A stretch of DNA of 64,000 nucleotides from positions 1,125,001 through 1,189,000 of the forward strand of contig CALNXK010000079.1 of NCBI GenBank assembly GCA_942486035.1, written 5' to 3'. The notes below the pieces were generated by a model that was not told where the DNA came from, did not search any database, and worked only from the letters and a program-made list of their open reading frames with translations. The position numbers and the translations under genes were made by a program. The DNA comes from Porites lobata (taxonomy: Eukaryota; Cnidaria; Anthozoa; Scleractinia; Poritidae). How positions within the stretch are numbered: position 1 is the stretch's first letter; each line of letters starts with the position of its first letter. This document shows, piece by piece, positions 20,501-29,614 of the stretch.

Positions 20501-21067
20501 AAGACAGACTGCTCTTTTTCAAAAACACTGACAAAGTGTACTTAAATGCTAGCACGTTGAGCCTTGACACAATGTCTTTGGTGCGAAGCAGAGTTGACCT
20601 GACCAGTCTATACAGAATTGCAATGATCGAAAAGTGCTCAAGCGCAATGTTTACCTCTGTATTTGCTCTGTCAAAGTTTGAGTACTGAGTTATGTCTTGC
20701 CAAGTGATCATTTCGCAGCTGGTCTTTGAGCCGTGTAGGATGATGACGTCATCCCAATTAAACTTTATATTCAACTTGATCGTCATTGTTAAAGGCTTCT
20801 TAAAGAGAGTACCACCGGGTTCGAGACTGAAGATGGGTGCGCCAAACTTGAAAACATTTTCAAGATCTTTGTCGACAAATTGTCCATAATACTTAGAAGG
20901 ATCCTCTAATGATGCGTTAACAGGAAAGGAATAGTCAACAGCTCCCGGGGGGCAAATTAGTTTGATACCTTTGCCAAATAGTACTCCACCTTCACTGGGT
21001 ACAGTACTGCATAAGATGCCTTTGCCTTCCCATGGTAAGTTGTCCTTGGTGATCATTGGCAAGAAAC
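20501..21067 (-). pseudogene. ZU5-domain half of the exon split by the Gypsy element
   Basis: The minus-strand frame starts after a pyrimidine-rich acceptor (21,068-21,069 = AG) and reads a ZU5 domain: EGGVLFGKGIKLICPPGAV, NVFKFGAPIFSLEPGGTLF, KKPLTMTIKL. It then continues to FLKKSSLS, where the Gypsy interrupts it. ZU5 occurs in UNC5, ankyrins, ZO-1 and PIDD and usually precedes UPA and Death, exactly the order found here once the element is removed. Upstream exons (perhaps a membrane or N-terminal region) were not identified. The architecture suggests a UNC5C-like or PIDD-like intracellular signalling protein; the orthologue cannot be named. Confidence 0.87.
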
Positions 21068-21171
21068 CTTATTACCAAATAGAGAAGAGAATAACAAACT
21101 ACATATTAAAAAGGTAGACTAATAGTATTAATTGATTAATTCTTATAAATCTTAATATCATTACTACTATT

Positions 21172-21229
21172 AAAAGGTTGAGTTTGATCGTCCGGGTGTG
21201 ATCACCCGGACGATCAAACTCAACCTTTT
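21172..21229. repeat. Perfect 58 bp palindrome
   Basis: Two 27 bp arms (AAAAGGTTGAGTTTGATCG...) flank a 4 bp TGAT centre with no mismatch. It lies in the likely intron upstream of the ZU5 exon. It could be a short fold-back element; a Rho-independent terminator makes no sense here. Confidence 0.9.
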
Positions 21230-21409
21230 GATATGACTCCTGGGTTCAAACCTTTCACAGTATTACTATTATTATTATCATCATTAGTATTAACAGTAAC
21301 ACTCTAATAAAGTTTATTTCTGCTTCACATCGTTAGCCGTATAGATACAGGAGCCTTTTGACAAGGAGTCAATATCTTCCATACAAGCCCTTGGAGTCAA
21401 CCCTAGCCC

Positions 21410-21760
21410 GAGTAGATTTAATAAATAGATTTAGCCAGGGTCCCATTAATTAATTTATAATTCAAATCAAACAAAAAACTTGTAATCCACAAATCAGGTG
21501 ACTTTTGAGGCAAAGGCTCACTGACTTAAGAGAAAAATTAATTAAATTTAATTTGTAAACGGCCAAAGAGTGAAACAAATCTTACATCGAGTTAATAGCT
21601 TTATATGTACACCCAAAAAATAGCAATCATCTTTGATCACAGTCAAGAGTATTTACGGCTCTTGATCACAGTAGATTATTCCTGGAAAACTAATTCTTCC
21701 CACACAAAATATCCCAGTCGCCTACCTACACCACCTTTATTTCATAACGTTAATTGGAGA
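21410..21760. repeat. End fragment of the 33-kb / 40-kb repeat family
   Basis: The stretch starting TAGATTTAGCCAGGG and running through CAAACAAAAAACTTGTAATCC, GAGGCAAAGGCT, TACACCCAAAAAATAGCAA and CTGGAAAACTAATT matches the left end at 33,062-33,310 and the reverse complement of 41,345-41,636. Only this end is present. Confidence 0.75.
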
Positions 21761-23020
21761 GCACCGAAATTTAATTTTATTATCAAGATCAAAGAGAAAT
21801 GAACCCTCTTTTAAGGCAAGAGCTAAAAGACCGACTACAAAGAACAAGACAAAACGCAAGAAACAAAGAAAGTCGAACTCTTGGCTTAGAGGCCACAGGA
21901 AAATTGTGTAGACACGGAAGGATTATTTATTATTCCTCGAAGTAGAACGGAAAAACGGATTTGTAATAGTCAGTCAAAGGATTAATTTTCATTCCTTTTC
22001 CTTTCAAATCGCTGTGTATTTGACTCTTTTTGTTATTGACTTCTAATAAAGTTTTTAAAACGGTATCTCTCTTGTGGTTTTATTGCTAGCAATTATTAGT
22101 CGCGTGTTCAAATTGATCCGTGTTAAGTTATTTAAAATTGTTTATATTATAATACGTCTAGGTGCTCCCTTGGGTCTAGCTGTAGAGATCAAATAATTTG
22201 TATTCAACTTTGGGCTTGTGACCTTGCATAATTACCTGACTAACGGCGCGTGAATTGACAAGACGATAAGCTCATCAAGCGCTGAGACTTCAAAAATTAG
22301 TCGTTTCCTCGAGATGTAACAGAGAAAACGCTTTTGTAATGGTGAGTCAAAATTGAAATAGAGAGTTTTCAGCTCCACTTTGTGTATGTGTGTTCGTGTT
22401 TTGTTTATATATCCGATTTTTAGCGCTAAATAAGGAGACATGTGTTGCTACACGATCGCACCTCTTATTCCTATCTTTTTGTTAATAGACGTTCCACTTA
22501 TTAGTTACTAGAATGGAGTTTATTCAAGAACCAAAAGAGTTAGGGTTTACTTTAGAACCACTTGTTGTTTCCTATAGAATTTTTATACCCTATGCAATAC
22601 TTTCTACAGAGTCAAGTAAACAAAGATTGACATTTTTGCTTGATAGGCAGTTTTTCACTTCACTGAGCTTCGACCTCGTTTTCATGTTTTACCCGAAAAA
22701 TTAGTACAACTTCGCATTCGCTTAACCTCCTTTTCCCTTCTTTTGAAGTAAAGATTTTTCAGTTAACCTCTGTGTCTTGGGGTTTTTTTATAACCGATTT
22801 TTAGTGAAAATAATTTAATGATTAAAGATTTTCTTCACTTAGTATAATCTGCAAAGATAACACGTTCAAAATTTGCCTGCTTGTATTTTGAACACGTAAC
22901 AGTTTCTACAATATCCTGTCAGAAGACTATAGCAAACAATATCTAATCAGAAGACTACAGCAAATAGCTAATTATATAAAAATCACTTTTCTGTTTATAG
23001 ATTATGATCTCAACATTTTT
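21761..23020. other. AT-rich spacer, no gene seen
   Basis: No coding or RNA gene recognised. Two stretches, about 21,925-21,985 and 22,300-22,360, look like diverged direct copies (CCTCGA...GTAATRGTSAGTCAAA), probably an old repeat. Confidence 0.4.
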
Positions 23021-23023
23021 TGA

Positions 23024-23237
23024 TGACGTCAACTCTAGGAAATTCTGACGTCACTTGCTCCTTCCCAGCTACAAATAAACTATGACATCATCCTATCTAA
23101 TGCAATGCATGACGTCATCTGCATTAATTTAAACTGATATCATCCTATCCTAATGAGATGAATGACGTCATCGGCATTAATTTAAACTATAACATCACCC
23201 TATCTTAATGAGTTGCATAACGTCATCTGCGTTAATT
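23024..23237. repeat. Tandem array with CRE-like TGACGTCA sites
   Basis: Three ~53-54 bp units (23,077-23,130, 23,131-23,183, 23,184-23,237) share ATCATCCTATCYTAATG, ATGACGTCATC and GCATTAATTTAAACT. TGACGTCA occurs at about 23,024, 23,046, 23,110 and 23,163; the last unit has a mutated site. CREB/ATF proteins bind this palindrome, but regulation is only a possibility here. Confidence 0.8.
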
Positions 23238-23560
23238 TATACCGCTCAAAAAGTTAATTAAATCCACAAAAACCTGGCATAACTGGAGCCTTCCCCACTA
23301 CTACCTCAGTCATCACTTCGCAATCATTTGATGACTGTCTTCACTTCCTAGTGAACTCAGCCGTCAACTCTCAACGGATTTGCGTAACAACTTAGGTTTT
23401 TCCTTCGCAACCAATGCATCTATGGTTTACTCCATACGAAAGATGTTTCCTCTATGGTCCGCTATAGTGATTTTAGAACTACAACAAAGATCACAGGGGT
23501 CTTTGTATTGAGTTTAAGTCACCAACAAATAATTACCAAGTATCAGAGGCATAAATAGAG

Positions 23561-23746
23561 ATGAAACATAAATACCGAGCAAATGGATATTACTTTAAAA
23601 TCAGTAATGAGTATGATGTTATGTGCCAAAAAATACACAAATACATGGAAGGAATACGAGTACCCTGTAGATATTGCTGTAAATATTTCTTTTCACAAGA
23701 TACCTATAAAACGCACCTCAAAGTGATCTATCGTATTGAAAAATAA
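23561..23746 (+). CDS. Small ORF with C2H2-like finger, function unknown
   Basis: A 61-residue AT-rich ORF with a C-terminal CRYCCKYFFSQDTYKTH segment, which resembles the start of a C2H2 zinc finger; the second histidine is not in the usual place. It lies 125 bp before the eRF1-like fragment and shares its AT-rich base use. It may be a fragment of a longer gene, of viral or host origin. I do not recognise the family. Confidence 0.35.
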   Translation: MKHKYRANGYYFKISNEYDVMCQKIHKYMEGIRVPCRYCCKYFFSQDTYKTHLKVIYRIEK

Positions 23747-23870
23747 TATAACATAATATTACATGGACTGTTACTCAGCATAACATACTAAGTAACGTGT
23801 GTTGCGGCCTAATTACTGGTACCCCTCACACTAGTCTTTTTGTATTTCCATAAATATATACACAATATAT

Positions 23871-24235
23871 ATGGAAGATTTTATCCGTCTTTTAGCCAAA
23901 CAACAATCTCTATCAGGAGGTACCAGTCTTATGTATATGTATATCCTTCCAAATGGCAGAATAAGTCTTAGCAAACAAAAGTTGAGTAGCGAATACGGCC
24001 TTGTCTCGAATATCAACTCAGAAGTTGCACAAAAGCACATGAAAGGTACTCTCAAGTCAGCATTATAGCAAGTAAACCAGCTGAAAGAACCAAGAGCTTC
24101 ATGCCGTGGGTTACTGCTTTGCTCGGGTATTATTGCAGATACTTGTAAAGGATACAAGTGATTGGTTATTATAGATCCGAAACAAATTATAGAAAAAGTT
24201 GATTACCGATGTGGAAAAGACTTTTTATTTGGAAC
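23871..24235 (+). pseudogene. Intronless eRF1-like N-terminal domain fragment
   Basis: The 65-residue open frame (23,871-24,068) and its continuation past one in-frame stop match the N domain of eukaryotic release factor 1 in order: a short helix, GTSLMYMYILP in place of the GTS...IPP strand, SSEYGLVSNINS in place of EFGTASNIKS, RGLLLCSGII in place of NGLVVYCGTI, and DYRCGKDF in place of the LYLCDNKF segment. eRF1 recognises stop codons with NIKS; here the motif reads NINS. Stops occur at 24,066-24,068 and again near 24,171. It is intronless and strongly diverged. Release-factor genes of this type occur in some large DNA viruses, so an old viral insertion is one option and a retro-copy of a host gene another. 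It is surely not functional. Confidence 0.6.
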
Positions 24236-24468
24236 CAATCTTGAACACTTTTAAAAAGAAAATAACTGAAAATCCAATAATTAATAAAATATTGGAAATG
24301 ATTTCAAAAGCAGATATAGATAAATTAGATTTTGGTCTCAAAAAAATCACCAATGATCATTCCCATGTTGTGTTTACAAATGAAACCAAATATCAAAACT
24401 ATAAACCGGATTCAAAATCAAAAACCAAAATAATATATATTCAGCTGCAAGTTATTTCAGTATGGTGA
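24199..24468 (+). CDS. AT-rich ORF of unknown function after the eRF1-like fragment
   Basis: An 89-residue ORF rich in K, I and N, overlapping the end of the eRF1-like remnant in another frame. It contains KILEMISKADIDKLDFGLKKI. This might be a distant remnant of the eRF1 domain 2-3 region (the family has a ...FGVEDTLKALEMG-like helix near there), but the match is weak. Otherwise it is unknown. Confidence 0.3.
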   Translation: MITDVEKTFYLEPILNTFKKKITENPIINKILEMISKADIDKLDFGLKKITNDHSHVVFTNETKYQNYKPDSKSKTKIIYIQLQVISVW

Positions 24469-24489
24469 TATGATTGGGTTACAATATTT

Positions 24490-24794
24490 AACAATTATTC
24501 CTCAAGCCCAAATGGGCTCTGAGTCAATAGCCCATAAGCCTGAAGGCCGAATGGGCTATTGACTCAGAGGCCATGAGGGCGAGAGGAATAATTGCTTTAG
24601 TAAAATCCAACTAGTTGTTCAAAAATATCGAGACAAAACAACTTTAGCTAGTTAAAAATAGACTTTTACATCCTTTTTTGTCGCCAAAAAGCCCGCGCTT
24701 TTTGCTACTAGTGGGCTATAACATATAGCCTAGTAGTAGGTCAACCAATCAGAACGCAGCATTTACAATAGACCACTAGCTGGATTTTACTAAT
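24490..24794. mobile_element. MITE with nested hairpins
   Basis: An inner hairpin pairs CTCTGAGTCAATAGCCCAT (about 24,518) with ATGGGCTATTGACTCAGAG (about 24,550). An outer pair is TAGTAAAATCCAACTAG (about 24,599) with CTAGCTGGATTTTACTA (about 24,776). No coding capacity. This may be two adjacent elements. Confidence 0.75.
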
Positions 24795-25218
24795 ACTGAT
24801 TATGGTAGTTTTCTATATAAAAATTAATGATATCCAACATTACTCTATCAGATATATTCTTTTTTGGATCCAACCATATGCCATTGTCTGGAATCAAAAA
24901 ACGTTTAAGTGCTTTTATTATCATCAGCCCCAAAGTATAATCATCATATTCTTTACCAAATTCATGGCTTGACTTGAAATCTCTCACAAATTTTCTGATA
25001 AATTTCGTTTTTATTTCTATTATATAATTACTATATACTTTTTTATTTATCAGAACCAACAGTAGGGCCAGTTCTTGCTTCTCGTTGGCTGGCATTATTA
25101 TTTCTCTTATCTCCACTAATCTGCATACTGTATCAAAGTAATATCGCTTTAAGTAGAAGATCCTTCCTGGAAAAAAACCCAGTTGGCCACTTCCAGGAAT
25201 TCCCAAGGTTAAATTCAA
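24790..25218 (-). CDS. AT-rich minus-strand ORF, function unknown, cut by a MITE
   Basis: A 142-residue ORF on the minus strand with a helix-rich, K/I/Y-rich sequence (NEKQELALLLVLINKKVYSN, EFGKEYDDYTLGLMIIKALK). It looks like real coding sequence in its amino-acid mix, but I cannot assign a family. Its stop codon falls in the terminal repeat of the MITE at 24,794, so the natural C terminus is probably lost. It sits in the same AT-rich patch as the eRF1-like and C2H2-like fragments and may belong to the same insertion. Confidence 0.35.
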   Translation of the reverse strand: MNLTLGIPGSGQLGFFPGRIFYLKRYYFDTVCRLVEIREIIMPANEKQELALLLVLINKKVYSNYIIEIKTKFIRKFVRDFKSSHEFGKEYDDYTLGLMIIKALKRFLIPDNGIWLDPKKNISDRVMLDIINFYIENYHNQY

Positions 25219-25269
25219 AAAATGCTGATATCAGCAAAATCCCAAAGTCAAATCCAAAATTTTGCTGTT

Positions 25270-25400
25270 TCACTGTGACTGTGTGGTCAGGAACAACACA
25301 ACAGAATATTCTGAAACTGCAGCTATTACAGAATTTTGCTGCTAGGATTCTAACTGGAAAAAGAAAATATGATCACATTTGCACAACCAAAAAAGAAAAT
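25270..25400 (+). pseudogene. LINE RT C-terminal fragment
   Basis: One frame reads VWSGTTQQNILKLQLLQNFA then ARILTGKRKYDHI, the post-RT region of Jockey-type LINEs that follows the YLDDI-type polymerase domain. Only about 40 residues are present. It is unrelated to the LINE at 1-2219, since the sequence differs. Confidence 0.65.
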
Positions 25401-25639
25401 TTGTATGGCTTCCAATAAAGAACATGTAACATCTTCGTGAGCATCTATACTTTGACTTCTGTAATGTTTTAGGATCATTTTATCTAATTTAGTTCATCTT
25501 GATAATTTTTAGTAGTTTTTTTAGAGTATTTTAATTAGGTGTACTTCTGATGATTGTACATTAACATTGAAAAATCCCAATTTGGGACATGTTAACAAAC
25601 TTATTGTACAGTAAAAAAATCTCAACACTCCCAAATCTG

Positions 25640-25800
25640 AAGACTCAATTGAGAAACAATGGTGTTAGACAAACTAAATGGATTAGCACTTTTGCATGCT
25701 CATAAAGAAATTAAATTAGACCTTCCCCAGGTGCTTGGAGAACAAAGGGCCCACGAACAGGGGGGTCAAAGGACCTGGTTCCCCCAACAACCATCAAGCA
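25640..25800 (+). pseudogene. hAT transposase C-terminal (dimerisation) fragment
   Basis: The start of the ORF at 25,659 reads QLRNN then MVLDKLNGLALLHAHKEIKL, the signature of the hAT-family C-terminal dimerisation region (LR..M...RL..LALLHIH). The rest of the ORF to 26,102 is other repeat sequence. No catalytic domain is left. Confidence 0.55.
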
Positions 25801-26099
25801 CTGACCCACACTTCCAAACAATAAAAAACAAAAAGGAATGGAAACTCACCGTCCATCATGACCAGAAAAGAAGGCCTACTACCAGAGGCATCCACCCATG
25901 GAAGCATGCTGTCCATTACGAAAACGTGCCGAAAAGGAGAATTGGCCACAGGACAAACAAGCAAGCAGCCAAAACACCTGTCACTGCAGCAGGACAGGTT
26001 GGAACAGCCAACGTTACAAAGGCTGGGACTGGGACAGCTGTGACAAGGGCAGAGAGAGTGATTTGGATGGGGTGCGAATCAACAGCTGATATGCATTAC

Positions 26100-26640
26100 T
26101 AAACCAGCAGCCCAACGCTTGAATTAAGTGGTTGGGGATGCCATCATGGGCCACCACTGTAGCAGCCCCAGTACGAAAGCTATGTCTTCATAATGATCCG
26201 TGAATGCCAGCCAAGGATAAAATCTTACGTAGCCAGTCTGTAAGTGTGATGCCAGACAAAGGACTGCTATCTTGAAAAAGAAACAGAGGGCCAGTTCTGT
26301 TCCCCCTTAGCCTCAGGTAAGACATCAATGACCTAATGATTCATTGCACAGAGTGGCGGAGTACCTAACCAATGTTAATCAAGCAACCCTTGCAAAAGGG
26401 GTCAGTTTTAGAAGCCTTTAATAGAACCCGAAGACAGGTAGGTGATTCGTAAGAGTCAATGCCAATGTTGGCCAGGCTCAAGTGAATGTCTAAATTAGGA
26501 ATAGTAAACTCTGAGGAATGAAGAAAGCCAAAATATGCTAAAAGCAAGTGGCCCAAAACATGGAGTGGTCCGGAATACTTAAGTCTAGGGCATTGAAGAT
26601 ACATATTAGAGTGTCATTGGTGATGGGATGACATGTGAAC
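26100..26640 (-). pseudogene. DIRS-type tyrosine recombinase, catalytic half, copy 1
   Basis: On the minus strand, the sequence reads ALDLSIPDHSMFWATC, AYFGFLHSSEFTIPNLDI, CLRVLLKASKTDPFCKGCLI (mostly 26,604 down to 26,365), then GPLFLFQD and HSFRTGAATVVAHDG and LIQALGCWFSNAY toward 26,110. These are the arm and catalytic segments of DIRS/Ngaro-type tyrosine recombinases, which integrate circular cDNA. The HxxR block (HSFR) is present; the later block reads GCW for the usual GRW and the region of the nucleophilic tyrosine is altered. Stops and frame shifts make it a pseudogene. Confidence 0.82.
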
Positions 26641-26859
26641 CCCGACTGACCCACCGAACACTTGATATCCTGGAAAACCCTCTTCCAAAAAGGAGAGGCG
26701 GCCACAGGGCAAACAAGTAAGCAGCCATAACACCTGTCACTGCTGCGGGACAGGTAACAACAGCCAATGTTACAAAGGCTGGGACTGGGACAGCTGTGAC
26801 AAGGGCAGAGAGAGTGATTTGGATGGCATGCACATGAACAGCTGATATGCGTTACTAGA

Positions 26860-27400
26860 CCAGCAGCCCAACGCTTGAATTAAGTGGTTGGAGATGCCAT
26901 CATGGGCCGCCAATGTAGCAGCCCCGATGCGAAAGCTATGTCTTCATAATGATCCGTGAATGCCAGCCAAGGATAAAATCTTACGTAGCCAGTCTGTAAG
27001 TGTGATGCCAGACAAAGGACTGCTATCTTGAAAAAGAAACAGAGGGCCAGCTCTGTTCCCCCTTATCCTCAGGTAAGAAATCAACGACCTAATGATTCAT
27101 TGCACAGAGTGGCAGAGTACCTAAACCAATGTTAATCAAGCCACCCTTGCAAAAAGGGTCAGTTTTAGAAACCTTTAATCGAACGCGAAGACAGGTAGGT
27201 GATTCACAAGAGTCAATGGCAATGTCAGCCAGGCTCAAGTGAATATCTCAATTTTGAGGAACAAAAAAAAGCCAAAATATGGTAAATTGCAAGCAGCCCA
27301 AAACATGGAGTGGTCCAGAATACTTAAGTCTAGGGTGTTGAAGATACATATTAGAGTGTCATTGGTGATGGGGTGACATGTGAACCCCAACTGACCCACC
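26860..27400 (-). pseudogene. DIRS-type tyrosine recombinase, catalytic half, copy 2
   Basis: Tandem copy of the fragment at 26,100-26,640, with the same minus-strand blocks (GCWSSNAY near 26,845-26,870). It has a few extra substitutions and small deletions around 27,250-27,290 that break the FGFLHSSEF region. Confidence 0.78.
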
Positions 27401-27409
27401 GAACACTTG

Positions 27410-28030
27410 ATATCCCAGAAAACCTTCTGCAGCCATAAGCAATCAACAAGTGTGTCAGGAAAGCCTTGTTCAATGGAGCTGGTATCCTTGTCAAACCCGC
27501 AGTCAATTGCTTACGAGGAATTATTTCCCGTTGTCATAGCTGCCGCTGTGTGGGGGTCCGGTGGCACAGAAGACATATCCTGTTTCATTCAGACAATGAA
27601 GCAGTTGTCAACATTTTGTCAACATGTCTAAGGTCCCCTGTTTAATATTTCTCTTGCGGAAGCTACCTTGTAACTGCAGCTCGTTTCAACTTTACCTTTG
27701 TGGCACAGCACGTGCAAGGAATTCACGATGCTGCTGCTGATGCTGTCTCTCGTTTTTGTTGGCAGGAGTTGCAGGGCACAGGTATTCCCAGTGGAGATCT
27801 CCAACTCTCCCACATGATTTGATCCATCCACTCTCAAGTTGCAGTGCCAGCAATTCTTAGCACAGGATTTGCCTTCTTTCAGATGTAGCTGTTACGCTTC
27901 TGGTCGGAGGAGATTCATTGACTTCTGTACGCAGCTAGGAAAACTAAGTCAATCTGGGTTCCCATGCCTTGCTGACAAATGGATTTCATCGCTCACCTGG
28001 CCCAATCTGTGTGACCGTCTCAATAAAAGT
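27410..28030 (+). pseudogene. DIRS-type RNase H and recombinase N-terminus, inverted segment
   Basis: On the plus strand, SIAYEELFPVVIAAAVWG, then ILFHSDNEAVVNIL and RFNFTFVAQHVQGIHD...ADAVSRFCW form the RNase H-like region of DIRS pol. It is followed by AQDLPSFRCSCYASGRRRFI and DFCTQLGK, the N-terminal SAM-like part of the tyrosine recombinase. Frames shift at least twice. The block is on the opposite strand from the gag-RT part (28,690-29,522) and from the catalytic recombinase half (26,100-27,400), and so is inverted inside the element. Confidence 0.8.
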
Positions 28031-28334
28031 TTACTTGTCTTAGTGGCTGCCTCCGCTCTCCACAACCCAAGCAAGCCAGCAGCATCTGATGTAACTTGTA
28101 AATCTGAAGCTACAAACATGTCAGGGAAAAGCCAGAAGCTCACACCATGCCACACAGGAAGAAACTCACGCCACCTATGAAGCTCCAAATGAGATTCCGC
28201 GCAGAAGCAGCAAAGGAGGTCGATCATTTGGCAAAGGAAGGTGCAGTCAGGCCACACTACTTTTGGTGCCTACTGGAGACGGCCGATGAGTGACTCCAAC
28301 TGCTTCCGAATGCACCTCCTGTGATGGCACCAAA

Positions 28335-28660
28335 AGTTAATACACAAATGCCATGTCGTTCAAATTTGGTTTAGTTGAAACTCCATTATGTTATTCCTGC
28401 AATGAAGAACTAGAGACAAGAGAACATTTCCTCTTTTTCTGCAAAAAGGTTAATACTTACTGGAATGAGCTTAACACTATTCTCAAGTCGCAACACCTAG
28501 TTTCTACCAACTTCGATATTAAAGACATTTTATTTGGCCATTTTTGCTCGGAAAGTGATTACAGTATTCTGGTTAATTATATTATTCTCGAGAGTAAATA
28601 TCTGATTTATTGTTCAAAGTTAAGTAAATCATCTTTCTCAAATAGCTTTTTATTAGCAAA
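28335..28660 (+). pseudogene. LINE 3'-end fragment with zf-RVT domain
   Basis: The frame from 28,353 reads SFKFGLVETPLCYSCNEELE then TREHFLFFCKKVNTYWNEL, the C-x2-C...H-x4-C zinc-binding domain found at the C terminus of many LINE RTs, then LFGHF and YIILESKYLIY. An A-rich stretch (28,661-28,677) may be the LINE tail. It is 5' truncated and sits within the DIRS RT. Confidence 0.75.
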
Positions 28661-28689
28661 ACCAAAAAAAAAACAAGAGTTACTAAGTC

Positions 28690-29221
28690 TTTCAGGGCCA
28701 CCAACTTATCATCTGGAAGGTGAGCACAGAAATCCACCGAATCCAGTTGAATACCCAGCACCACCAGTCGAGTAGATGACCCAACAAACTTGCCTGGATG
28801 AAATGGAAGGCCCAGATTTTTGCACACAGACACCGCAGTTTGCAAGTTCAGTGCACACTGATCTGCTGCTGGCAGACCAGCCGTGATAAAGTCATCAAGA
28901 TAATGCATGAGATCTGAGAGAAATATGTCTGACGAACAAGATCAATTCCACCATGTCTGCAACAGAATAAATTGAAAGAACACGGTGCAGACGGGGGCTG
29001 AAAAGAAGGGCAAAGTCGGCAAAGTAATTGCCCCGCCATTTCATTCCCAAAAGGGGGTGATCAGATGGTCGTTCTGCAATGTTGCAGTATGCTGAATCGA
29101 CGTCAAATTTGGCCATCAAAGCCCAAGGCCGATACTTTGGCACCATACGAATGATCGTTAGCTGCAGGCAAAGGCACAGAAGATGGAGAAATTCCCAAAA
29201 TGGGAATGCCCCCAATAGCAC
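28690..29221 (-). pseudogene. DIRS-type reverse transcriptase
   Basis: Minus-strand RT blocks in order: ALMAKFDVDSAYCNIAERP and HPLLGMKWRGNYFADFALLF, then SVADMVELILF, then the active site HYLDDFITAGLPA (28,908 downward), then LGLPFHPGKFVGSSTRLVVL. The YLDDF box keeps both aspartates. A frame change lies between the two open frames near 28,895-28,908. The 3' part of RT is lost at the LINE fragment. The blocks match DIRS/Ngaro-type RTs of marine invertebrates. Confidence 0.85.
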
Positions 29222-29224
29222 CGG

Positions 29225-29522
29225 CAGGAGGCGAAGGATTCTGGAACATGGTTGCAGTCAACAATGATGAGGCCCATTCAGCTGCCAAAGCCGCTTGGAT
29301 GGTCTGAGAAATAAAGGCTGCCAACTCCGGTGATATCACAGATCCAGAAGATGGGCCAGCCGGCTCCAAAGCTGATAACAAAGTGGCGTTCTCCATCACA
29401 GAGGAATAGTGCACGGGATCAGTTTCGGATGCAGGCAAGTTGGAGAGCTCAAACACTGCCTGCATGCTGTTTTTCGTCGATTGAGCCGTCATGATGGATG
29501 ACCAAAAAACACTGATGAACAC
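29225..29522 (-). pseudogene. DIRS-type gag-like segment upstream of RT
   Basis: On the minus strand, an acidic and alanine-rich stretch (SPELAAFISQTIQAALAAEW, then PPAGAIGGIPILGIS) lies in frame with and directly before the RT region, where DIRS-type elements keep their gag-like ORF. The start near 29,492 (MTAQSTKNSMQ) is plausible. The sequence enters the RT in the order expected. Confidence 0.6.
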
Positions 29523-29614
29523 AGCGAATAAAGAGCAGCGAAGACATGAGCCAATCTTCGGTTAAAGAAAAGCAAAATGGCTTTGACCCACACACAAACG
29601 AAGGCAACATTTGT

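Larger units (their letters stand above)
25930..27420. repeat. ~757 bp tandem duplication carrying the tyrosine-recombinase C-terminus
   Basis: Two head-to-tail copies (about 25,930-26,690 and 26,690-27,420) share long identical blocks, such as AGGATAAAATCTTACGTAGC and CTTGAAAAAGAAACAGAGGG. Corresponding positions are about 757 bp apart (CCAGCAGCCCAACG at 26,103 and 26,860). Divergence of a few percent shows that the duplication is not fresh. Confidence 0.88.

Noticed and set aside
21172..21229. Intrinsic transcription terminator
   Set aside because: Bacterial-type hairpin terminators do not fit an intron-bearing animal genome, and no T-run context is needed to explain a fold-back.
23024..23237. 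CRISPR-like array
   Set aside because: Units are contiguous tandem copies without unique spacers, in a eukaryotic context.
24199..24468. Assignment of this ORF to eRF1 domains 2-3
   Set aside because: Only a vague helix-level resemblance; kept as unknown.
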